From Candidatus Aenigmatarchaeota archaeon (GTDB lineage Archaea; Aenigmatarchaeota; Aenigmatarchaeia; PWEA01; JACQIF01): DNA of 5,213 nt. Location: contig JACQIF010000022.1 in assembly GCA_016198635.1 (NCBI GenBank), positions 1 to 5,213 of the forward strand, in the 5' to 3' direction. A program made the translations under genes and the position numbers. The notes beneath the pieces are model-generated. The model worked only from the letters and a program-made list of their open reading frames with translations. It was not told the DNA's origin and searched no databases. Below, piece after piece: positions 1 through 3,791 of this stretch; position 1 is the first letter of the stretch, and every line of letters begins with the position of its first letter.

Positions 1-41
1 CTTCCTGTTTCCCTGACTGATGTCAAGAACGCTATTTTCAT
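1..41 (-). CDS. Possible 5' end of a leftward gene, truncated by the left edge
   Basis: An ATG at 39-41 on the - strand opens a frame that stays open to the edge and reads MKIAFLTSVRETG. This looks like the beta-strand-first N-terminus common in Rossmann-fold or glycosyltransferase-like proteins, but 13 residues cannot identify a family. There is no GGTG Shine-Dalgarno sequence just before it. A TATA-like GATATATC at 73-80 lies about 35 bases upstream, so a nearly leaderless transcript is possible. The opposite strand is also open from base 1 to a TAA at 61-63, so the fragment could instead be the 3' end of a rightward gene. Both readings are weak because the stretch is so short. Confidence 0.35.
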   Translation of the reverse strand, partial: MKIAFLTSVRETG

Positions 42-72
42 AAGACGCGCCCTTCGCCTATAACAAATAACG

Positions 73-80
73 GATATATC
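73..80 (-). promoter_or_regulatory. Possible TATA box for the leftward gene
   Basis: GATATATC is an A/T core of archaeal TATA type about 35 bases before the ATG at 41. If used, it would give a leader of roughly 8 bases, which fits the absence of a Shine-Dalgarno sequence. The motif is its own reverse complement, so it does not indicate direction. Confidence 0.25.
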
Positions 81-143
81 GGGACAGGCCAATGGATTAA
101 GGTGTAAAAGTCATTTAAAGTGCAAAGCCGGGCTTCCGTCGTG

Positions 144-151
144 TTTATATA
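144..151 (+). promoter_or_regulatory. TATA box of the 383-aa gene
   Basis: TTTATATA matches the archaeal TATA consensus. Transcription would start about 25 bases downstream, near 172-176, giving a leader of roughly 40 bases with a Shine-Dalgarno sequence at its end. A short perfect inverted repeat (AAGCC-G-GGCTT, 125-135) lies just upstream and could be an operator, though its arms are only 5 bases. Confidence 0.5.
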
Positions 152-203
152 GAACCTCGCACAAATACAATAAGGAGTCATTCAAGAGTAGTAACAACTT
201 GAT

Positions 204-207
204 GGTG
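204..207 (+). promoter_or_regulatory. Shine-Dalgarno sequence of the 383-aa gene
   Basis: GGTG (within GATGGTGGT) stands 5 bases before the ATG at 213. It matches the archaeal 16S rRNA tail complement and supports this start over downstream methionines. Confidence 0.6.
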
Positions 208-212
208 GTACT

Positions 213-1364
213 ATGGAAAGCTACGATGTTAACGTCCCGGGCAGACACGAACTTAGCCTATCAAACTATGCAGTCCTGAAAGACACCAATCCTCGCACAT
301 ACGCTTCTTTGGAATCCGTTTTTTCAGACAGCCGACTGACGCAACTGCTCCACTGCGACAACGAGACGCTGCTCGCTGACCGCGGCATGCAGAACGTCCT
401 CGCCGATCGTCAAGCGGCGACGCTGCTGCTCGGACACGAACGGTACTTATCGCTCGTCCAGACAGCCTTCACGAAAACCGTTGGGAAGAAGCCCTGGCTT
501 AAGGCAGCCTTCAACAGCTCTGCCACGTACGTTACAGAAGCCGAAGCCAGGGAAAGCGAACGACGTTTCCTTGATGACGTCGGCGCCACGCCTGTCAAAA
601 GGCAGCGCACGTTTAACGTAGCGACGCAGAGCGAGGAGGGATACGACGACGGGTTCGACATTCCGTCCTCAACAGGAGAATACTTCGATCTTTTGGAGAA
701 AGAACCAATAAACCCTGCGATAGCCATAGCAGCGACCGGCGCCATTATAGGAAATACAGGCTACGGCCACCCGACACGCACGCCTGGCGTTGACGAACCC
801 GGACACAGGAGCTGGGCGAAACCCCTATTCATGGCAGGGACATTCTTAACAGCCATAGTTGGCGGCTTCGTTGCATTCAAGGACAAGTTCATCGGCGGGC
901 ACGCGCCTGACTTGAGTCCGTTTGGCGGGGCTGCAGATGGGAAGGAGATTGAAGTTCATACGCTCCCAAGCTCTGATCATTGGCCTATAATAGATTCCCA
1001 TGGTAACGAGAAAATGATTTGGTACACAGCATCAATTGCATCAGATTTCTACTTCAATGGTGGAAAAAGCAGGGAGGTTAATCCTAATGGATGCTATAAT
1101 GTTAAACTTTTCGCCGACATGCATTTTGATTATAACTCAACGCATCACTTCAAAATAACGGGGCATAGCATCGAAGGTCAAAAGTACTTAGAGCGTGATC
1201 AGAGGACAGGAGAAATTGTAGAAAGCGTGTGGCATAGCAGAGACTCGCCGTATTATTATGATGCGATATGGGTAGATAACGTAGAACAACTTCCGGTCGA
1301 TGATACAACTATAGCAATAGATAAGAAAGCTGCGGTTGATAAAAATTGTAGAAGTAATAGATGA
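213..1364 (+). CDS. Hypothetical single-pass membrane protein, 383 aa
   Basis: I do not recognise a family. Residues 1-165 are hydrophilic and rich in charged residues and short helices, with no signal peptide. A weakly hydrophobic Ala/Ile/Gly stretch lies at 168-180, and a clear membrane helix at about 204-222 (PLFMAGTFLTAIVGGFVAF). The C-terminal 160 residues are polar and rich in aromatics, Asp and His, and probably form a separate domain. With no N-terminal signal, the N-terminal half is probably cytoplasmic and the C-terminal half external (inference). There are three cysteines, at 48, 294 and 379. Base composition falls sharply along the gene: bases 361-420 have 40 G/C of 60, bases 1321-1380 have 17 of 60. 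The C-terminal part may therefore have a different history. The start is supported by a TATA box and a GGTG site. The gene converges on the pilus-like operon, so a shared role is possible but not shown. Confidence 0.85.
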   Translation: MESYDVNVPGRHELSLSNYAVLKDTNPRTYASLESVFSDSRLTQLLHCDNETLLADRGMQNVLADRQAATLLLGHERYLSLVQTAFTKTVGKKPWLKAAFNSSATYVTEAEARESERRFLDDVGATPVKRQRTFNVATQSEEGYDDGFDIPSSTGEYFDLLEKEPINPAIAIAATGAIIGNTGYGHPTRTPGVDEPGHRSWAKPLFMAGTFLTAIVGGFVAFKDKFIGGHAPDLSPFGGAADGKEIEVHTLPSSDHWPIIDSHGNEKMIWYTASIASDFYFNGGKSREVNPNGCYNVKLFADMHFDYNSTHHFKITGHSIEGQKYLERDQRTGEIVESVWHSRDSPYYYDAIWVDNVEQLPVDDTTIAIDKKAAVDKNCRSNR

Positions 1365-1398
1365 AATTGTTCTAAATGACGTGTGTACTATCAATAGT

Positions 1399-2247
1399 CT
1401 ACTGCGTAAAGTCGCAGTATTTTCCGTCGTTTGCTGGCTTGTTTGAAGGTGGGTTCGATCCTTCAAAAGCGCCGTTTTCTGGCCACGCAGAATTAACTGT
1501 GTTCTTCACACCGTCTACTATTTTCTCTAAAAGATCTCTATCGGGAGGGGAATTTGCATCGCAGCAGAAGTTCTGTTCTTGACCTTCTGGACGAAGGCCT
1601 TCAACAAACTGTAGCTTCACTTGGTTACCATCCCAGTACGCCTTTACCCTTGCATAGCAAGGGCTTATGAACCAGAAAGGTCTTACGTTGCCGTCATTCT
1701 TTTCTAGCACAGCTGAAAGTGGCTTGACGTTGTATCCTTTCCGTTCTGCTGAACCATAACACGTGCCCTTTGAATCAGGCGGCCCACAGTAGTCCGGTGT
1801 TCCGCCTACATCATTTTCTGCCCATACGACTGTTACGCCTTTCCAATTAGGATCCAATGAACCTGAACATGAGTCCACACTACCAAGAGTTACAACTTGC
1901 TCAAATGCCGTTAAGACGCTGCACTGATTTGTTTTCTCAGGGTTGTACTTGTAATAAATTATCCACCTCGGGTCGTCTCCAATGGAGCCAGGATCCGTCC
2001 CTGCGTCATCCATGTTAATCGTTGCGAACGCAGTCGTATCACACTTCTCCGGTTTGTGGTTGACCGCGCAGTCGTACACTGCGTTTATCGCGCTCGTCAG
2101 GTTCGTGGCGGAACCTTCGACCTTGCGCTGCTGGTCCAAGATGTCCACGGCTTGACTGGCCGGCACCCAGAAAAGCATCAGGATTATGAAAAGCTCGACT
2201 AACTGTATCCAGCGAACGCCCATGAACGACGTTGTTTCGCCTGCCAT
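1399..2247 (-). CDS. Cysteine-rich exported or membrane-anchored protein, 282 aa
   Basis: No family recognised. A hydrophobic segment at about residues 14-29 (IQLVELFIILMLFW) is followed by VPASQA at 28-33, a plausible signal peptidase site, so the protein is either secreted or held by an N-terminal helix. The remaining 250 residues are polar and contain ten cysteines (60, 69, 109, 127, 154, 163, 197, 228, 229, 278), an even number that fits external disulfide bonds. The C-terminal 50 residues are Pro/Asn/Ser-rich and end in KYCDFTQ. I chose the ATG at 2247 because GGAGAAGG lies 7 bases upstream; an in-frame TTG at 2271 would add 8 residues. It is the last gene of the pilus-like operon, 41 bases after the 54-aa gene, and could be a tip, adhesin or cargo protein (inference). 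Its distal two thirds are richer in A/T than the upstream genes. Confidence 0.85.
   Translation of the reverse strand: MAGETTSFMGVRWIQLVELFIILMLFWVPASQAVDILDQQRKVEGSATNLTSAINAVYDCAVNHKPEKCDTTAFATINMDDAGTDPGSIGDDPRWIIYYKYNPEKTNQCSVLTAFEQVVTLGSVDSCSGSLDPNWKGVTVVWAENDVGGTPDYCGPPDSKGTCYGSAERKGYNVKPLSAVLEKNDGNVRPFWFISPCYARVKAYWDGNQVKLQFVEGLRPEGQEQNFCCDANSPPDRDLLEKIVDGVKNTVNSAWPENGAFEGSNPPSNKPANDGKYCDFTQ
1400..1423 (+). terminator. Hairpin plus T-run after the 383-aa gene
   Basis: TACTGCG (1400-1406) pairs perfectly with CGCAGTA (1413-1419) around a 6-base loop, followed by TTTT (1420-1423), 36 bases after the + gene's stop. This resembles an intrinsic terminator for rightward transcription. The stem also encodes the last codons of the converging gene, so the pairing could be coincidental. 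For leftward transcripts the nearest T-run is T5 (AAAAA at 1341-1345 on the + strand), inside the end of the + gene. Confidence 0.35.
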
Positions 2248-2269
2248 ACCGATGCCTTCTCCGTTCTCC

Positions 2270-2277
2270 AATATATC
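2270..2277 (-). promoter_or_regulatory. Possible internal TATA box before the 282-aa gene
   Basis: On the - strand GATATATT is centred about 26 bases before the ATG at 2247, the spacing of an archaeal leaderless promoter. The last gene of the operon could therefore also be transcribed on its own. Spacing and an A/T core are the only evidence. Confidence 0.3.
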
Positions 2278-2288
2278 CGTGACGTTCG

Positions 2289-2453
2289 CTAGTCGTTTAT
2301 CTTGAACTTTACGTTGGCGTTGCCGACGTTCTCCAGTATGGTCTGGAAGACAGGACCGATAAACAGGAAAACGAGCACCAGCACGATGACGAGCAGGACT
2401 ACCTTAACCATGAGCGCCGTGTTGAAATGAAAGCCTTGTGAGGTTTCGGCCAT
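2289..2453 (-). CDS. Small single-helix membrane protein, 54 aa
   Basis: The protein begins MAETSQGFHFNTALMVK and continues with one strongly hydrophobic helix (about residues 16-33, rich in Val and Leu), then a short amphipathic tail ending in KFKIND. There are no cysteines. A GAGGTG Shine-Dalgarno sequence at 2462-2467 stands 8 bases before the ATG and is among the best in the window. One base separates the start from the stop of the 12-codon ORF upstream. Size, topology and position match the other tiny proteins of the operon, so it may be a pilin-like subunit or a small membrane partner of the machine. A Gly precedes the helix, but no Lys or Arg precedes that Gly, so a class III cleavage site is not evident. 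It is easily missed by automated gene calling because of its length. Confidence 0.8.
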   Translation of the reverse strand: MAETSQGFHFNTALMVKVVLLVIVLVLVFLFIGPVFQTILENVGNANVKFKIND

Positions 2454-2454
2454 T

Positions 2455-2493
2455 TCACTCGCACCTCATCAACATTCTGTAAGAGAAATTCAT
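2455..2493 (-). CDS. Possible 12-residue micro-ORF (leader-type peptide)
   Basis: ATG at 2493 to TGA at 2455 encodes MNFSYRMLMRCE. An AAGGTG at 2502-2507 lies 8 bases before the ATG. The ATG directly follows the TAA of the preceding micro-ORF (TAAATG), and its own TGA is one base from the next ATG. The ORF contains the GAGGTG of the 54-aa gene, so a ribosome translating it would pass over that site. It may be a coupling or leader peptide rather than a functional protein. An ORF this short could occur by chance; the Shine-Dalgarno spacing and the exact abutment are its only support. Confidence 0.35.
   Translation of the reverse strand: MNFSYRMLMRCE
2462..2467 (-). promoter_or_regulatory. Shine-Dalgarno sequence of the 54-aa gene
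   Basis: GAGGTG on the - strand, 8 bases before the ATG at 2453, fixes the start of this short gene. Confidence 0.7.
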
Positions 2494-2506
2494 TTAACTT
2501 GCACCT
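2486..2506 (-). repeat. Direct repeat copy A, carrying a ribosome site and ATG
   Basis: The - strand reads AGGTGCAAGTTAAATGAATT and one more T. It matches copy B at 2567-2586 except for a small change between AAG and ATG. The two copies flank the tandem palindromes. Confidence 0.6.
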
Positions 2507-2607
2507 TTCTCATTATTGCGATCTTCGAATCTCGATTCGAAGTTTCGGAATATCATTCCGAAAGGTAAATTCATTCGCTTGCACCTCAAAACCGCACAGG
2601 GATACAT
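2494..2607 (-). CDS. Possible micro-ORF, 37 aa (or 26 aa from an internal ATG)
   Basis: Two in-frame starts are possible. The ATG at 2607 follows GAGGTGA by 4 bases, and that site contains the TGA stop of the 53-aa gene. The ATG at 2574 follows a second GAGGTG (2582-2587) by 7 bases, the spacing seen at the 54-aa gene. The short form begins MNLPFGMIFRNFESRFEDRN; the long form adds MYPCAVLRCKR. Neither has a membrane helix, unlike every neighbour. Two perfect tandem palindromes sit inside the frame and dictate many of its codons, so the region may matter as RNA or DNA structure rather than as a peptide. A real gene is possible because both starts have good ribosome sites, but the function is unknown. 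Confidence 0.4.
   Translation of the reverse strand: MYPCAVLRCKRMNLPFGMIFRNFESRFEDRNNEKGAS
2502..2507 (-). promoter_or_regulatory. Shine-Dalgarno-like site of the 12-residue micro-ORF
   Basis: AAGGTG on the - strand, 8 bases before the ATG at 2493, and part of a direct repeat shared with the start region at 2574. Confidence 0.45.
2523..2542 (-). repeat. Perfect palindrome 1 (8-bp arms, 4-base loop)
   Basis: CTTCGAAT (2523-2530) and ATTCGAAG (2535-2542) are exact reverse complements around CTCG. In leftward mRNA this would form a stable hairpin. It directly abuts palindrome 2, whose arms are related in sequence. No T-run follows on the - strand, so it is not an obvious terminator. It could be an mRNA processing or stability element, a ribosome-masking structure, or a protein-binding site. 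Confidence 0.7.
2543..2563 (-). repeat. Perfect palindrome 2 (9-bp arms, 3-base loop)
   Basis: TTTCGGAAT (2543-2551) and ATTCCGAAA (2555-2563) are exact reverse complements around ATC. The arms resemble those of palindrome 1 (TTCGGAAT against TTCGAAT), and each unit keeps perfect pairing despite the differences. On the - strand it begins 11 bases after the A of the ATG at 2574. Confidence 0.7.
2567..2586 (-). repeat. Direct repeat copy B, carrying a ribosome site and ATG
   Basis: The - strand reads AGGTGCAAGCGAATGAATTT. It shares AGGTGCAAG and ATGAATTT with copy A at 2486-2506, starting 81 bases away. It points to duplication of a ribosome-site-plus-start unit. Confidence 0.6.
2582..2587 (-). 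promoter_or_regulatory. Second Shine-Dalgarno sequence, for the internal ATG at 2574
   Basis: GAGGTG on the - strand, 7 bases before the ATG at 2574. It competes with the GAGGTGA at 2612-2618 that serves the ATG at 2607, so the start of this micro-ORF is undecided. Confidence 0.5.
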
Positions 2608-2611
2608 GCGC

Positions 2612-2773
2612 TCACCTCGGGCAGCCGATAGCTTGGAACAGGCCGAGGCTGCACTTCAGGCTCTGTGCCGCATCCTGCCTGATAATAAAGAATAGCGACA
2701 CGGCAACAAACAGGATTATGACGAAAGCCCCGAATATCAGGAGGAAGGAAGGCGCGTCGCCTTTTTTGTCCAT
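2612..2773 (-). CDS. Pilin-like small protein with KKG class III signal, 53 aa
   Basis: The protein begins MDKKGDAPSFLLIFGAFVII, with one hydrophobic helix at about residues 9-31, and ends in a short tail with two cysteines (41 and 51). Lys-Lys-Gly before the helix matches the class III signal of archaeal prepilins, cut after Gly by a PibD/FlaK/EppA-type peptidase; the usual Glu at +5 is absent. It is a clear paralogue of the 59-aa protein just upstream (MD-x-KG, then LL/IF-GAFVI). The ATG at 2773 was chosen because AGGTGG precedes it and the 59-aa gene's TAG ends two bases before; the frame opens further upstream, but that part is antisense-like and overlaps the neighbour. It is probably a minimal pilin or pseudopilin assembled by the TadC-like platform (inference). 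Confidence 0.85.
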   Translation of the reverse strand: MDKKGDAPSFLLIFGAFVIILFVAVSLFFIIRQDAAQSLKCSLGLFQAIGCPR

Positions 2774-2775
2774 CG

Positions 2776-2955
2776 CTAACCACCTGTGGCAGGCGGGTTG
2801 AGCGTTTGCCTTACAAGCTCCCCTATCCCGGCCAGTCCTTGATTGGCAGTATTCTGCGTGCCCTGCGTGAGCAATATTATGATGACAAGTATCACGAGGG
2901 CTATCACGAACGCCCCCAGAAGCCATACCATCTGTTCAGCGCCTTTGTTGTCCAT
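2776..2955 (-). CDS. Pilin-like small protein with NKG class III signal, 59 aa
   Basis: The protein begins MDNKGAEQMVWLLGAFVIAL, with a membrane helix at about residues 9-30, then a 29-residue Gln/Asn/Gly tail ending in PPATGG. Asn-Lys-Gly followed by AEQ is the best class III prepilin cleavage site in the window, with Glu at +2 of the mature chain. It has no cysteines, unlike most of its neighbours. The ATG at 2955 follows GCGGGTGC at a normal distance and lies two bases after the TAA of the 64-aa gene. It pairs with the downstream 53-aa paralogue through MD-x-KG and GAFVI. Known archaeal pilins of this class form a filament core from the N-terminal helix; a tail this short would give a very thin filament, or a minor or priming subunit (inference). 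Confidence 0.87.
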   Translation of the reverse strand: MDNKGAEQMVWLLGAFVIALVILVIIILLTQGTQNTANQGLAGIGELVRQTLNPPATGG

Positions 2956-2957
2956 CC

Positions 2958-3152
2958 TTAGCACCCGCATATAGTATTGAAAGGTGTGGATACTGTTATA
3001 GTTGCCTTGGTGGCGCAGAAGATGTCGCAGCCGCCGCCGCCTGACTGTCCTGCAGCTTGTCCGGTGCTTGTCGCAAATATTATAAGAACTACAGCAATTA
3101 TGAGGAACAGTATCATGCTCATCGTCAGCGAAGGCCCTTCCTGGTATGCCAT
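2958..3152 (-). CDS. Small membrane protein with cysteine-rich tail, 64 aa
   Basis: After MAYQEGPSLTMS comes one helix (about residues 13-27), a Gly/Gln/Ser linker (28-41) and a tail with four cysteines at 42, 46, 62 and 64. The tail motif GCDIFCATK closely matches GCNLFCVVK in the 65-aa protein upstream, and both chains end in Cys, so the two are paralogues. Four cysteines in some 23 residues suggest two disulfides outside the cell or, less likely, a bound metal. The start is supported by AGGTGG at 3157-3162, 4 bases before the ATG; this site includes part of the upstream gene's TAG stop. It is likely a minor pilin-like subunit of the same machine. The Gly at residue 6 follows Glu, so class III processing is doubtful. 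Confidence 0.87.
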   Translation of the reverse strand: MAYQEGPSLTMSMILFLIIAVVLIIFATSTGQAAGQSGGGGCDIFCATKATITVSTPFNTICGC

Positions 3153-3156
3153 TCAA

Positions 3157-3162
3157 CCACCT
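3157..3162 (-). promoter_or_regulatory. Shine-Dalgarno sequence of the 64-aa gene, overlapping a stop codon
   Basis: AGGTGG on the - strand shares bases with the TAG stop (3161-3163) of the 65-aa gene and stands 4 bases before the next ATG. A terminating ribosome would sit on the initiation site, which favours coupled translation. Confidence 0.65.
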
Positions 3163-3358
3163 AACAGCCGCCCGGCGGGCAGCGGCCTATGTAATCCTTG
3201 ACCACGCAGAACAGGTTGCATCCTTGGCCTGTTGGCGAACCGGCTTGCCCTACCTGCAACAACGCGGTGAGTATCAGGAACGCCACGGCGACAAAGACTA
3301 TTATAGCCAATATGAGACCGGTTGGCACAGGCATACGCTCTTTACGCCTCACCTGCAT
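3161..3358 (-). CDS. Small membrane protein with cysteine-rich tail, 65 aa
   Basis: The protein has a basic N-terminus (RRKER, residues 4-8), PVPTG, one long helix (about 15-34), a short Gly/Gln/Ser linker and a tail with four cysteines at 47, 51, 60 and 65. The GCNLFCVVK motif is shared with the 64-aa paralogue downstream. The basic start favours an N-in, C-out orientation, placing the cysteines outside. The start is uncertain. The ATG at 3358 overlaps the end of the 137-aa gene by ten bases, with only AAGGT close by. An ATG at 3334 (57 aa) has a better AGGTGA, but about 14 bases away, which is long. I kept the longer form because of its basic residues. It is probably a minor pilin or envelope subunit, and no named family is recognised. 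Confidence 0.85.
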   Translation of the reverse strand: MQVRRKERMPVPTGLILAIIVFVAVAFLILTALLQVGQAGSPTGQGCNLFCVVKDYIGRCPPGGC

Positions 3359-3762
3359 TTAACCTTTGTAAAGCCGTCTCCGATAGGATCTGCAGGAGAC
3401 GGGCCAGGAGACAGCGTCTTTGAGCAGCAGGCGGACGTACCGACGGAGGTGCATGCTCCTGTAGCGAGTTTGTACCGCTGGCCTACGTTCTGCTGATAGC
3501 AAGGCTTCTCCGCTTGCGATGCTGCGCCACCGTAACCAAAGCACTGGCAATACGCGTTCGCAAACGCCCAGCCGCCGTCCTGCTTGCTGCAGTCTGTCCA
3601 GTCATTAACGCCGCTAAAAGCGTTGATTGCATAAGGCAGGACGAGCTCTTCAGGCTCTGGCTGTTCGTTCAATTTTGTGAACGGGTTCGTCAGCACGCCG
3701 ACGCCTGTCAGTATGCCGAAGATGAGTATGACAGAAAATATGATCTCCAGTCCCCTCAGCAT
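3349..3762 (-). CDS. Cysteine-rich pilin-like or surface protein, 137 aa
   Basis: The protein begins MLRGLEIIFSVILIFGILTG: a short basic N-terminus, Arg-Gly, Glu at +2 after the Gly, then a membrane helix at about 5-24. This resembles a class III prepilin signal. A Pro/Glu linker (33-40) leads to a polar domain with eight cysteines (58, 72, 74, 88, 104, 112, 113, 136) and many aromatic and Gly residues, which fits a disulfide-stabilised external domain. The ATG at 3762 lies 29 bases after the platform gene's stop and has only a weak GAGATAGGC before it. The frame is open further upstream, but only by overlapping the platform gene. It is the first and largest pilin-like product after the TadC-like gene, so it may be the major or tip subunit (inference). 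Confidence 0.82.
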   Translation of the reverse strand: MLRGLEIIFSVILIFGILTGVGVLTNPFTKLNEQPEPEELVLPYAINAFSGVNDWTDCSKQDGGWAFANAYCQCFGYGGAASQAEKPCYQQNVGQRYKLATGACTSVGTSACCSKTLSPGPSPADPIGDGFTKVKCR

Positions 3763-3791
3763 GCCTATCTCATAGTCGCCCTTGCTGCTGC

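Noticed and set aside
1..63. + strand frame open from the edge to a TAA at 61-63
   Set aside because: Twenty open codons are expected often by chance, and the opposite strand offers an ATG with a more protein-like N-terminus. It is kept only as an alternative.
410..745. - strand open frame under the 383-aa gene
   Set aside because: It is an antisense shadow with no ribosome site or membrane/signal logic. The + strand frame is longer and has its own TATA box and GGTG site.
2248..2271. TTG start at 2271 for the cysteine-rich exported protein
   Set aside because: It has no good ribosome site and adds only a Gly/Glu-rich octapeptide. The ATG at 2247 has GGAGAAGG at a suitable distance.
2486..2586. 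CRISPR or integration-site explanation for the direct repeats
   Set aside because: There are only two imperfect copies, they carry ribosome sites, and no spacer array, integrase or tRNA gene is visible.
2776..3156. Longer forms of the 59-aa and 53-aa genes starting far upstream
   Set aside because: The extra N-terminal parts are Arg/His-rich out-of-frame readings of neighbouring genes. The internal ATGs have ribosome sites and produce clean signal peptides.
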